From contig NC_062219.1 of NCBI RefSeq assembly GCF_902686445.1, positions 111,043,160 to 111,107,159 on the forward strand: a DNA stretch of 64,000 nt. Direction: 5' to 3'. Source of the DNA: Sciurus carolinensis (Eukaryota; Chordata; Mammalia; Rodentia; Sciuridae). Below, piece by piece: positions 11,249 through 23,358 of this stretch. The number at the start of each line of letters is the position of its first letter. Positions within the stretch are counted from its first letter, which is position 1. The position numbers and the translations under genes are program-made. A model generated the notes under the pieces. That model had not been told where the DNA came from and ran no database searches. It saw only the letters and a list, made by a program, of their open reading frames with translations.

Positions 11249-14200
11249 TCATCCACTTATTAGCAATATCATTCGTCCATTGGTTTTTTGAGATTGGCTT
11301 ATCTCACTTAGCATGATATTCTCCAGTTTCATCCATTTGCTTGCAAATGCCATAATTTTATCATTCTTTATGGCTGAGTAATATTCCATTGTATATATAT
11401 ACCACATTTTCTTTATCCATTCATCAATTGAAGAACATCTAGGTTGGTTCCATAATCTGGCTATTGTGAACTGAGCAGCTATGAACATTGATGTGGCTGT
11501 ATCTCTGTAATATGCTGATTTTAAGTCCTTTGGGTATAGGCCAAGGAGTGGGATAGCTGGGTCAAATGGTGGTTCCATTCCAAGTTTTCTAAGGAGTCTC
11601 CACACTGCTTTCCAGAGTGGCTGCACTAATTTGCAGCCCCACCAGCAATGTAAGAGTGTACCTTTCTCCCCACATCCTCGCCAACACCTATTGTTGCTTG
11701 TATTCTTGATAATCGATATTCTAACTGGGGTGAGATGGAATCTTAGGGTGGTTTTGATTTGCATTTCTCTTATTACTAGAGATGTTGAACATTTTTCCAT
11801 ATGTTTGTTGATTGCTTGTAGATCTTCTTCTGTGAAGTGTCCATTTCCTTAGCCCATTTGTCAATTGGATTATTTGCATTCTTGGTGTAGAGTTTTTTGA
11901 GTTCTTTATAGATTCTGGAGATTAGCGCTCTATCTGAAGTATGATTGGCAAAGATTTTCTCCCACTCTGTAGGCTCTTTCTTCGCATTGCTGATAGTTTC
12001 CTTTGCTGAGAGAAAGCTTTTTAGTTTGAATCTATCCGAGTTGTTGATTCTTGCTTTTATTTCTTGTGCTATGGGAGTCCTGTTGAGGAAGTCTGATCCT
12101 AAGCCGACATGTTGAAGCTCTGGACCTACTTTTTCTTCTATAAGATGCAAGGTCTCTGGTCTGATTCCGAGATCCTTAATCCATTTTGAGTTTAGTTTTG
12201 TGCATGGTGAGAGATATGGGTTTAGTTTCATTCTGTTGCATATGGATTTCCAATTCTCCCAGCACCATTCGTTGAAGAGGCTATGTTTTCTCCATTGCAT
12301 ATTTTTGGCCCCTTTGTCTAGTATGAGAAAATTGTATTTATTTGGGTTTGTGTCCGTGTCCTCTATTCTGTACCATTTGATCCACCTTTCTATTTTGGTA
12401 CCAATACCATGCCGTTTTTGTTACTATTGCTTTGTAGTACAGTTGAAGATCTGGTATTGCGATACCCCCTGCTTCCCTCTTTCTGCCAAGGATTGCTTTA
12501 GCTATTCTGGGTTTTTTATTCTTCCAGATGAATTTCATAATTGCTTGCTCTATTTCTGTAAGGTACAACATTGGGATTTTAATTGGAATTGCATTGACTC
12601 TGTATAGCACTTTTGGTAGTATGGCCATTTTGACAATATTAATTCTTCCTATCCAAGAACATGGGAGATCTTTCCATCTTCTAAGGTTTTCTTTAATTTC
12701 TTTCTTTAGTGTTCTGTAGTTCTCATTGTAGAGGTCTTTCACCTCTTTTGTGAGATTGATTCCCAAGTATTTAATTTTTTTTGAAGCTATTGTGAAATCA
12801 GTTTTCCTGATTTCTCTTTCTGAAGATTCATCGCTTATGTATAAAAATGCATTAGATTTATGTGCATTGATCTTATATCCCGCTACTTTACTGAATTCAC
12901 TTATGAGATCTAAAAGTTTTCTGGTGGAATTTCCTGGTTCCTCTAAGTATACAATCATATCATCAGCAAATAGGGATAGTTTGAGTTCTTCTTTTCCTAT
13001 TCGTATCCCTTTAATTTCTTTGGTCTGTCTAATTGCTCTGGCTAGAGTTTCAAGGACGATATTGAATACAAGTGGTGAAAGAGGGCATCCCTGCCTTGTT
13101 CCAGTTTTTAGAGGGAATGCTTTCAGTTTTTCACCATTTAGAATGATATTAGCCATGGGCTTAGCATAGATGGCCTTTACAATGTTCAGGAATGTTCCCA
13201 CTATCCCTATTTTTTCTAGTGTTTTGAGCATGAAGAGGTGCTGTATTTTATCAAATGCTTTTTCTGCATCTATCGAAATAATCATGTGATTCTTGACTTT
13301 AAGTCTATTGATATGGTGAATGACATTTATTGATTTCCTGATGTTGAACCAACCTTGCATCCCTGGGATAAAACCCACTTGATCATGGTGCACTATCTTT
13401 TTAATATGTTTTTGTATGCAATTTGCTAAAATTTTGTTGAGAATTTTTGCGTCGATGTTCATTAAGGATATTGGTCTGAAATTTTCTTTCCTTGATGTGT
13501 CTCTGTCTGGTTTAGGTATCAGAGTAATATTGGCTTCATAGAATGAGTTTAGGAGGGTTCCCTCCTCTTCTATTTTATGGAATACTTTGAGAAGTATTGG
13601 AATGAGCTCTTCTTTAAAGGTTTTGTAGAACTCGGCTGAGAACCCATCTGGTCCTGGACTTTTCTTTGTTGGTAGACTATTGATGACTTCTTCTATTTCA
13701 TTACTTGAAATTGGTCTATTTAAATTGTGTATGTCCTCCTCGTTCAGTTTAGGCAATTCATATGTCTCTAGAAACCTGTTGATGTCTTCGAGGTTTTCTG
13801 TTTTGTTGGAGTATAGATTTTCAAAATAGCTTCTAATTATGTTTTGTATTTCAGTTGTGTCTGTTGTGATATTTCCTTGTTCATTCCAAATTTTAGTGAT
13901 TTGGGTTTTCTCTCGTTTTCTTTTTGTTAGTGTGGCTAAAGGTTTATCAATTTTGTTTATTTTTTCAAAGAACCAACTCTTTTGTCAATTTTTTGTATTG
14001 TTTCTTTTGTTTCAATTTCATTGATTTCAGCTCTGAGTTTAACTATTTCCTGTCTTCTACTACTTTTGGTGTTGGTCTGTTCTTCTTTTTCTAGGGCTTT
14101 GAGCTGTAGTGTTAGGTCGTTTATTTTTTGAGTTTTACTTCTTTTATTAAATGCGCTCCATAAAATAAATCTTCCTCTAAGTACTGCTTTCATAGTGTCC

Positions 14201-15072
14201 CAGAGATTTTGATATAATGTTTCTTTGTTCTCGTTTACCTCTAGGAATTTATTAATTTCCTTCCTAATATCTTCTCTTATCCATTCATCATAAAAAAGCA
14301 TATTGTTTAATCTCCAGGTGTTGGAGTAGTTTCTGTTTTTTACTCTTTCATTTGTTTCTAACTTCAATCCATTATGATCTGATAGAATACAAGGTAGTGT
14401 CTCTATCTTCTTGTATTTGCTGACATTAGCTTTGTGGCATAATATATGGTCTATTTTAGAGAAGGATCCATGTGCTGCTAAGAAGAAAGTGTATTCGCTC
14501 TTGGTTGGATGGTATATTCTATAAATGTCTGTTAAGTCTAAATTATTGATTGTGTTATTGAGATCTATGGTTTCTTTGTTCAATTTTTGTTTGGAAGATC
14601 TGTCCAGCGGTGAGAGAGGCATGTTAAAATCACCTAGTATTATTGTGTTATGGTCTATTTGGTTTCTAAAATTGAGAAGGATTTGTTTAACATACATGGA
14701 TGAGCCACTGTTTGGGGCATAGATGTTTATGATTGTTATATCTTGCTGATTTATGCTTCCCTTAAGCAGTATGAAATGTCCTTCTTTATCCCTTCTGACT
14801 AACATTGGCTTGAAGTCCACATTATCTGAAATGAGGATGGATACTCCAGCTTTTTTGCTGAGTCCATGTGCATGGTATGTTTTTCCCCATCCTTTCACCT
14901 TTAGTCTATGGGTATCTCTTTCTATGAGGTGAGTCTCTTGCAGGCAACATATTGTTGGATCTTTCTTTTTAATCCAATCTGCCAGTCTGTGTCTTTTGAT
15001 TGATGAATTCAGGCCATTAACATTCAGGGTTATTATTGAGATATGATTTGTATTCCCGGTCATTTGGTTCAT
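11249..15072 (-). pseudogene. L1 ORF2 (endonuclease / reverse transcriptase), frameshifted
   Basis: ORF2 encodes the enzyme that nicks target DNA and reverse-transcribes L1 RNA; the span fits the family length of roughly 1,275 residues. The first 371 codons (15072-13957) hold the apurinic-type endonuclease with intact LQETH, GDFN and SDHNG motifs. The next block (13756-12338) is the reverse transcriptase with an intact FADD catalytic motif in [13 protein letters not shown]. The C-terminal part, with its zinc-knuckle-like C/H cluster ([16 protein letters not shown]), is split over two further frames (12300-11776 and 11800-11249). At least three frameshifts separate these blocks; several other copies differ by single bases in homopolymers at such places. 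Non-functional as written. Confidence 0.93.
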
Positions 15073-15143
15073 ATTTAAAATTTTATTTATTTATTTATTT
15101 ATTTTTTGACACATCTTGGTTCCTCCTTTATTTGACAGTTCCT

Positions 15144-16222
15144 TTAGGGTAATTCCTCCCTTTGCTGATTTGCTTCTTTGTTTTTTATCTCTTCTTCATG
15201 AAATATTTTGCTGAGAATGTTCTGTAATGCTGGCTTTCTTTTTGTAAATTCTTTTAGCTTTTGTTTATCATGGAATGATTTTATTTTATCATCAAATTTG
15301 AAGGTAAGTTTTGCTGGGTATAAGATTCTTGGTTGGCATCCATTTTCTTTCAGAGCTTGAAAAATGTTGTTCCAGGCCCTTCTAGCTTTTAGGGTCTGGA
15401 TTGAAAAATCTGCTGATATCCGTATTGGTTTTCCCCTGAATGTAATTTGGTTCTTTTCTCTCACAGCCTTTAAAATTCTGTCTTTATTTTGTATGTTAGG
15501 TATTTTCATTATAATGTGTCTTGGTGTGGGTCTGTTGTAATTTTGTGTATTTGGAGTCCTGTAAGCCTCTTGGACTTGATTTTCCATTTATTCTTCAGAT
15601 TTGGGAAATTTTCTGATATTATTTCATTGAATAGATTATTCATTCCTTTGGTTTGTTTCTCTAAGCCTTCCTCAATCCCAATAATTCTCAAATTTTGCCT
15701 TTTCATGATATCCCATAGTTCTTGCAGATTCTGTTCATGATTTCTTACCATCTTCTCTGTTTGTTCAACTTTGTTTTCGAGGTTAAATATTTTGTCTTCA
15801 ATATCTGAAGTTCTGTCTTCCAGGTGTTCTATCCTATTGGTTATGCTTTCTATGGAGTTCTTAATTTGGTTTATTGTTTCCTTCATTTCAAGGATTTCTG
15901 TTTGTTTTTTTTTCAATATCTCTAATTCTTTATTGAAATGATCTTTTGCTTCCTGTATTTGCTCTTTTAACTGTTGATTGGTGCTATCATTCAATGCCTG
16001 CATTTGCTCTTTCATCTCATCATTCAATGCCTGCATTTGCTCTTTCATCTCATCATTCAATGCCTGCATTTGCTCTTTCATCTCATCGTTTGCTTCCCTA
16101 ATCATTTTAATTATGTACATCCTGAACTCCTTTTCTGTCATTTCTTCTGCCATGCTGTCATTGGATTTTATTAATGTAACATCTAGATTTGTTTGTGGCA
16201 TTTTCTTCCCTTGTTTTCTCAT
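15144..16222 (-). pseudogene. L1 ORF1 (RNA-binding coiled-coil protein), frameshifted
   Basis: ORF1 proteins trimerise through a coiled coil and coat L1 RNA. The start is MRKQGKKMPQ at 16222, right after the 5' UTR. The first 237 codons hold the coiled coil, including three tandem 11-residue units MKEQMQALNDE (33-bp repeats at about 15987-16085), and the beginning of the RNA-recognition domain. A frameshift near 15,510-15,590 moves translation to a second frame of 147 codons with the RNA-binding and C-terminal domains (YRTPNTQNYNRPTPRHIIMK, then ILYPAKLTFKFD). The product would be truncated. Confidence 0.92.
15987..16085 (-). repeat. Three 33-bp tandem repeats in the ORF1 coiled coil
   Basis: Three near-identical 33-bp units, each encoding an 11-residue hendecad. 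The second full-length L1 has only two units at 41119-41184. Confidence 0.9.
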
Positions 16223-17922
16223 ATTGTTCAGGAATCAGTGGGTCATTAAGATATTGCAGATTTCCTCTATTGACTTATAATGTCCCTGAAGATTGCTAGT
16301 ATATCTTTTCTTATCCTTCAGTAGCCTGAAGTCTTGGAGGAAGTTGATAATGCGGAGCTCCACGAAGAAGCTGCCTTTCTAGGGGTGGTGACCCTCAGGT
16401 GGCGTATATTCCCTCCTAGTGGGCAGAGGTGCCTCCACTTGTTGACCAATGGTCATCCAATGGGGAACTAGGCTGCGGGCTGAGGCAAGTCCTGTTTGTG
16501 CCTGTGTCTCTGGTTTTACCCTCCCTGTGGGAAAACCTCACCCGGCAGGGAAGACTCACTCGGTGGGGACGTCTTGCTGATCAGTTCCCCTCCTAGAGGT
16601 TCCCCTCAATCTACAACTACCGCCTGGGCTGGGCTGTCTTCCTCTGCAACGTTCCCAGGGGCCCGGACCTACCTCCTGGGCCTGGGAGCCTCACCCTTCG
16701 CAGGCGAGTCTCCTTAGGCTGCCTCTCCCAGAGAATCTGCCTGCAGTCCTGGAAGCATCGCTCCGCCCCTAGGCGTGTCTCTGTGCGGCTCTTCCAGCAA
16801 GAAGCCACCTAGCTCCTGGGACCCTGCTCTGCACCTAATCGCCTGGCTATGCGGCCCCTCCTCTGAGCCACCACCTGAGCCCCGTACAATAGCTCCGATA
16901 CCCAGAGACCCGCCACACACCTCCTCCTCCGGACAGCGGCCGGGTTTCCAACGCAGTCACTAGGAGCCCAAGCAACTAACTTTGCGTCTCCTCCTCCTGC
17001 CATCCGCCCGTAGCCCTAGGCAGTCACTCCAAGTCCAAGTGACCCGCCCTGTTCCTCCTCCTCCTCCTCGGGGTAGTCCCCCGGGTGTTCAGGAACGGTG
17101 GCTCCGAGACCAAGTGACCCACCACGCTCCTCCTCCAGGCAAGCCACCGGTGTTCAGGAGCGGTCGCTTTTAGTCCAATCAACTCACCACTCGCCTCCTC
17201 CTCTGGCAACCGCCTGTGGCTCTGATGCAGTCTCTCCTAGACCAAGCGACCCGCTGCACTTCTCCTCTTCCTCCGGGCAACCCCCCGGTTTTCGGGAGCG
17301 GTCGCTCTGAGTTCAAACAGCTCGCCACGCAGCTCCTCCTCTGGCAATTGCGTGTGGCTCTGATGCAGTCACTCCTAGACCAAGTGACCCGCCACGCTCC
17401 TGCTCCAGGCAGGCCACCGGTGTTCAGGAGTGGTCGTTCTGAGTTCAAACAGCTCGCCACGCAGCTCCTCCTCTGGCAACCGCCTGTGACTTTGATGCAG
17501 TCACTCTTAGATCAAGCGACCCGCCGCGCTCCTCCTCTTCCTCCGGGCAACCCCCCGGTGTTCAGAAGCGGTCATTCTGGGTCTAAGCAGCTCGCCACGC
17601 AGCTCCTCCTCAGGCAGCCGCCCGGAGCCCCAGTGGTTTCTCCTAGTCCAAGCACTGTGCTGAGTCGGCTCCTCTACGATGATCCCAGTTGTCCGTGTTT
17701 ACCGCTCCAGTGGGGGGAGGGGCGTCTCACCGGGCAACTCTAGTTCACAAAGTTCACTGCGTTCCGGGGCTACCGCCCCATCCCGGATGCCTCCCCAATG
17801 AGAGAGACTCACCCAGCGGCTTTGAATTGGTCCCAAGTCTCTCACTATCTCCTCTTTTGAATCTTGCGTCCTGGAGCAACGTGAAATGCAGCCGCCCCCT
17901 AGTCCACCATCTTGAAACCTTG
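16223..17922 (-). promoter_or_regulatory. L1 5' UTR / internal promoter, monomer type
   Basis: GC- and CpG-rich block sharply different from the AT-rich surroundings, occupying the L1 promoter position. The outer end (reverse complement of 17900-17922) contains caagatggtgg, close to the YY1 site near the start of other mammalian L1s. The first 60-95 bp and the last ~160 bp next to ORF1 match the other full-length L1 at 40333; the centre does not. Part of the centre is a tandem array of about 135-bp units. Promoter activity is inferred from position and composition. Confidence 0.8.
16950..17640 (-). repeat. Tandem ~135-bp monomers in the L1 5' UTR
   Basis: The phrase gatgcagtc recurs at 17224, 17362 and 17494 (spacing 138 and 132), with companions cagctcgccacgcagctcct and ggtgttcagg in each unit. 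Degenerate earlier units extend left to about 16950. The organisation recalls mouse L1 monomer promoters, but the sequence is not obviously related. Confidence 0.82.
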
Positions 17923-17935
17923 GGGCACGTTATTT
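17923..17935. repeat. Target-site duplication, right copy, of the full-length L1
   Basis: gggcacgttattt, identical to 10978-10990. Confidence 0.92.
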
Positions 17936-20900
17936 AACTTATTTAGACGTAGTTTGCATCAAGAAACTATTAAATTAGAAAATCAGGTATCCATTAGCTG
18001 TGTAATATGGTGGAAACAAGGAATAATAGTCTGACAGACTTGTCCAAATCCCTTCTTATTTTTACAGTGCCCTTGTTAGTAAAAAGCTTACTGGCAAAAA
18101 AAAAAAAAAAAATCTCTAAGATATTAATATCACCTTACTTATAAGTGTTTTCCAGGAATTAGAAGAACTAATAATTTTTCAGAAGTATGTGAATCTGTGA
18201 GACATTTCATAGTGTATTCAACCAGTACTAGTTTGTTCTTGTTATTTTAATTATTGGTGCTACCTTTTCTTTAATTAAGTTGTGGAATTTGGAATTACAG
18301 TTTTCATCACTGGACCACATTGTTTATTTGGTAGAGTGCACTTTCCACCCATTTCTATTTTTAAAATTTTTCAACAGAAATATTTTTAAAAGGGGACAAA
18401 GAACATTTTACTTTAAGCATTTGAGGGGTAACATGGTCCTGGCAAGGTTATCCTTGGAAAGTCTAAAGACTCTCATGATACTGGATATCCTCAATTTATC
18501 CCTCCATGATCTCTTTACCCTACATCCTCCTGTATCCTAAGTGGTTCATCTCTTTAGTTCTCTCTTGCCCTTGACCTTTTAGTTGAGTGTGGCCTTGGAA
18601 TCCTGAATGGCATGAATGTAAAGTCAAGGTTGGTTGTATCCCCATGTGGTGAACTACTCTCAGCTTCCAGGTTTGGGTAATTGCTGCCTCCTTCTCTCAG
18701 CTTCGGTTTAGTAATGGCTTCTTGCTGTTAGACAGAGGTGGGGTGTGTTAGACTAGTGGCATGGAGGTACCACACTATCTCTGGTAGTTTTCCTGAACTA
18801 CCAGAAAATTTTAAATAGCTCCTGTATTAAACTCTTCTCTATTTACCCAGTTAACTATACTCTCTGTTTCTCTTCAAGCTCCCAGTGATAAACGTGTATT
18901 CAAATAAATATTAACGATCCCATATAGGATCATTCTCAAATATGGCCTAGACACACATATATTAGTTTCGATTCAGCCAGATTCATTCTGAAAACTGAGT
19001 TTTCCTCCATATCCTGATTAAAGACTAGGAGGTACAATCTGATATGCCTTTAGACTGGCAATTAATCATGGCTAGTATTCAAACATTAACTCCAGATGAG
19101 TACAGATATTTTCTTTAGACATTTTGTATAATCTATAGCAATGCTATTGTGTGTCTCTTAAAATTAATAATCTTAAAATGTAGCCTGGCTTCCTTATACA
19201 ACTTTTGCAAAGGTTTTATCTTAATACACTGTTCACATTTCCAGTATAGCCTCATTGAACTTGTTTATTTCAGAATAAATTTTTATAGTTGTCAAAATGT
19301 GTGCTGACATTTATTATACATCTTAACTAGAAAATAATCCATCTGTAAGGTCTGTTAGATTAGGGACTATGTTTTGATTTCTACTCGTTTGTTCCTGTTG
19401 TTGTTTGCTTTGCTTCTGATTAGTGTAATTTCCACTTCCTGGCCCCATGACTTGTCTATCCTAGGTGTTCAGTAACAACAAATAAACAAACCGAAGACCA
19501 GTGTTATGTTAAAAATAATTGATCTTTTACTCTCCATGCTTGTCTATTTCATTTCCAACACAATAGTTGGAAGATTTGCCCTTTCTAATATCACTGTGTT
19601 GAGAATCAAGGGAAAACTATTATGTTTTATTGTTGCTATTATTATATTGTTATGTGTTATTATGTGTTAGGCATTATTGTTTCTCTCTGCATTTTTTCCT
19701 CTCTTATTTTTAATATCTCTGTAATATAACTAGTGTTTTCTTCTGAATCTCTGTGTTTCTTTGTTTTGGTTAGTTAATACACTCTATTGCATTAAGTTGT
19801 TGATTACATTCACACAGAGTAGGACTTGGCAGTCCTCAGCCTTCCCGCTGTAGGTCCTGTGCCTGTTCCCTGCATCTGCCATACAACTGTTGGTCTTTCT
19901 TGGCTTTTGACAAATTACTTAAATGCCACTTTAATTCATTCTAGAAATACACATTAATGGAGAGTTTTCATTCTGAAAGGGAATCCTTCTTGTTAAGAGA
20001 TTGTTACAAAAAAGAAGTGATCATGGTAAACTGACTGTAGTTATACCAGGTACCCAGGCAGCACAATGGAAAGGGAACATGATGAGGTCTGTGCTTGAGT
20101 TAGAGAAGTCCTCAGAGAAGTGGGAACATCTCACTTCTATTTTTGAAGGCTATATGGCTGTATCTTTTTATGTTGTTTACTTTCTCAGAATGTGACTCTG
20201 TGCATATTGCTGGATGATTACATCCTTATGTGAATGAATCTGCTAACAGTATCCCAATTTTGGTTTAGTAACCAAAGCTAAACAATTTCCCAACCTACCA
20301 TAGTATCCGTGAAATCTCTTGGCCTTTCCCAAATACATGCTGTTTCACCTTCCCTCTAGTCAAGAACGAACCATTCCTAAGCAATTTCTTATGTTTATGT
20401 AGTTCTTTTTATCTACACAGCATTATTTCATTTCATCTTTATAGTAACTTGAGTGTAATATGATGTAAATTTATTATCTTCTTAAGCCCTTCTTAATAAT
20501 GTGGTAGTAGAATATGGGACTGACATCTGGACATAGGAAACCTACCTGATTTTTCATTTTGTTTTACATATACCACATCTAATTTGATAAATACTGTATA
20601 CAACATATATTACTTTTCCTATGCAAGCAATCTTTAGATAAAATATTTGAATAAGGGCTACTTTCTCTGACAGACTGAGGGGGAAGTGTATACAAATTAT
20701 CTCTATTCACCATATGATAAAAGCATAGGGCAGCTAGGAAATAGAGACTGTTAGTGATTACAGTGCTATAATCCCATTTTGCAACTGTCTTTGGCTTTCA
20801 AATATATCTGAAACTATTAGGAAGGATACTGAAATAATTAACTGTATCACCTGCTGATTTGTACCATGGTAAACATTATGGTAAAATAAATCATTAATAC

Positions 20901-21415
20901 TAAATAAGAGTCCGATCTTATACTTCCTTCCATACTCATACAGTTAATTGGGTAGTTGTTATTTCCACTGATTTTCCTTTTGAAAATTGACTCCAGTGTG
21001 CATTTTACCAGATTGTACTTTTGCTTCTTATAATTCTTTTTTATTTCTTCTCTCATAGACGCCAGCACTTAATTATGAAACCAAAAATAAATTATACCCA
21101 GGGTTAAATACTAGACTCAGATAATAAAACCAGAAAGGCTCTTTGGAGCTCATTTGGTATTCCTTTCAATTACTTGCTAATTGAAGAACTTGAGGATCAG
21201 AAAGATCAACTTTTCTATTTAAAGCTATAGCTGTGAAATTATATGAATACTAATGGATGTGTTGTATTTAATATTGCAGTGATTTATTTTACATGGGAAA
21301 TTATTATTAGAGGAGCAATTAATTCTTTATCAAAAGAAGCCAAATAATTTTTCCATTTAAGTGTAGGTGAGAGTTAACTTTTAAAGAAAGTGATTTTAGT
21401 GATATACTTGTGTTG
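17936..21415. other. Non-coding intronic DNA
   Basis: About 3.5 kb of AT-rich sequence with no supported gene. A poly(A) run lies at about 18096-18113. Fragments near 18480-18920 and 19345-19490 may be decayed ancient repeats (the second has an L2-like phrase, gattagggactatg), but I cannot assign them. Confidence 0.5.
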
Positions 21416-21419
21416 GGCA

Positions 21420-21511
21420 TATACGCACGTGTATCTGCATATGTATTTTATATATGTATTTTCATATGTATATCTTTATACGTATGTGTGTGTGTCTGTA
21501 CACACACACAT
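21420..21511. repeat. TATG/TG/CA-rich simple sequence
   Basis: Alternating purine-pyrimidine tract with tgtgtgtgtctgtacacacacaca, partly palindromic. Confidence 0.75.
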
Positions 21512-21526
21512 ATTAGAAACTATTAT

Positions 21527-21742
21527 ATGGGCATCATGGTGGTGTACATTTGTAATCCCAGCTACTCAGGAGGCTGAGGCAAGAGGATTGCAAGGTCGAG
21601 GCCAGCTTGGACAACTTGGTAAGACCCTGTCTCAAAATGAAAAAAGAAAAGAAAAGAAAATTAGAAAGGATTGTGAGAATAGTTCAGTGGTAGAGCACTT
21701 GTCTAGCATGTATGAGTCCCTGATTGGAATCCCCAGTGGGTG
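21527..21742 (+). mobile_element. Dimeric B1/Alu-like + ID SINE
   Basis: B1 half with gtaatcccagctactcagga and the gaccctgtctcaaaa end, an A-rich linker (gaaaagaaaag), then an ID half with ttcagtggtagagcactt and ggaatccccag. Confidence 0.9.
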
Positions 21743-23355
21743 GGAGAAATATAACACATTTATCCACAGGAATTATTTATAGCCTAACTTTGTTTATGGT
21801 AAAGCATTAATGCTAAATAACTGTTTGATAATATCTTTCAGTCTTTAAGAATACTAAAAGTCACAAACATTTTTATGAATACCTAAAATTTAATTTCTCT
21901 TTTCTAAATAAATGTAAATGACATTTGAGGCTTTCTGTATGCTAAAGAACATTCTCTCACTACTAAGTATTAAGTCATAAGCATTTAAAAACGTTATAAG
22001 AAGAAAAAAATCAAGATGGTTATGGAAACTTTTTTTAAGGTAATGGAGATAACTCACTAAGAGCATGAGAGGGAAGTGTAGTAATCTAAGTGCTCTGAAA
22101 CACTCCAGAATATACTGTAGTGACAGAGAAAGCCACACCTTCACCAAGTAGCACAGCAGATGCTCTCTCCCTGCTTCACACCCAGCATAAGAAACTGCAG
22201 TTCAAAAGTTTAAAATTGGCACTTTCTGCATACATTTTCTCAACTAAAAAACAGAATTATAAAGTTGTATTTGCCAAAATTAGGGCAATAGTAATAACAG
22301 ATAACATTAGAAATCAGTTTTCTCACTCCTCATAATTATTATTTAGCATTACCTTCTTTCCATTTGGTAACTTTCCCAATCATTATATTGGTCTGTGTGT
22401 GGTCTGGTGTAATTTAGTGCTCTTAGTACCCTGATCTAACCAGGGGAATTTAATTCAAGCCCTGTGTTTATTCCTACACATTCTAGTGTGAAATGAAATC
22501 AGGATATCTTGTGAAGAATTAGGAAGAGTCCTGGAAAAAGGCAAAAAACATTGTCTTTTATCTGTTATATTTTTTGGCTTTTGAAGAAACAAGAAATAGC
22601 TACAATTTTTCCTTGGGTACCTTTTTAGAAATGTGAACAGAAGGGAATGTGGAAGACGGGACCAGACGCTTCAGGAAGTACACAGGGAAAGAGGAGGCAT
22701 AGAGGCATATCACATATAGACAAGGAAAGCACATATTCTCTAGGCTGCCAGAGGTTTTTATGTTTATAAAATTTAGGAAGTGCCAGTGAAATGTGAGACC
22801 CTGTCTAAAAATTTGTTAAAAATTAAAATTAAAATAAAAAATATATAATTTTCTAGTTACTAAGTTATAAAATATAGCACTAAATTATGTAGTATAAATT
22901 CAAGGTAAGCTTGCTCAGCAATTTTAATTTAAGTAGTATTTTAATTTAAATAGTTTAGTAGATTGTATTTTACTGTCAATAAATAGTAAATAGTTAAAAA
23001 TTTAAACAATATTTACTATAGTTAACAGTATTGTTCTTCAACTATAATCTAGTTTTAATAGAGTGGTATTTAAGTTTTAGTAAGTATAGTTACTGTATGT
23101 TATTTAAACTAGAATCTGGTTTAATTCTTTTATTTCAACTTTAAACATTTCTGTAATACCCTTTTCCTTACTTTTAAAATATGAATACATTTAAACTTGA
23201 AAGTTGCTTATGAATAGCTTTTATGCAAAGTAGGTTAAAAGAAAATATTCAAATGTTATTACTTGCTTTCCTAATTTCACATTTAAATGAGTAACCAAAG
23301 AATTAGTTCCATGTCAAGGTTGCTATCTTCAGGCAAATAAAGAATCATTGTTTTT
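21743..23355. other. Non-coding intronic DNA
   Basis: AT-rich sequence without a supported gene. A short B1-like remnant (gtgagaccctgtct) with an A-rich tail sits at about 22790-22850, followed by a notably TAA/TTA-rich stretch to 23110. Confidence 0.5.
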
Positions 23356-23358
23356 AGG

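Larger units (their letters stand above)
10991..17922 (-). mobile_element. Full-length LINE-1, antisense, 6.9 kb
   Basis: Complete L1 flanked by a perfect 13-bp duplication. In its own direction (right to left) it has a GC-rich 5' UTR of about 1.7 kb, ORF1, a short spacer, ORF2, and a 3' UTR with a pyrimidine tract, CCCTAA-like repeats (11193-11227) and a poly(A) tail read as T at the left end. Both ORFs are interrupted by frameshifts, so the copy looks unable to mobilise itself. The identical duplication and many retained CpGs in the 5' UTR argue for a fairly recent insertion. It lies opposite to SUPT3H, the orientation better tolerated in introns. Confidence 0.95.

Noticed and set aside
15974..16090. 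CRISPR-like short regular repeats
   Set aside because: Units are directly adjacent 33-bp tandem copies without spacers and lie inside L1 ORF1 in a mammalian genome.
15978..16280. Plus-strand frames rich in Cys/Phe/Ile with repeats
   Set aside because: Antisense shadow of the ORF1 33-bp coiled-coil repeats.
16496..17743. Many overlapping open frames of 60-175 codons on both strands in the GC-rich block
   Set aside because: They lie in the L1 5' UTR, follow the tandem monomers, and appear in several frames on both strands because GC-rich DNA has few stop codons. No protein family recognised.
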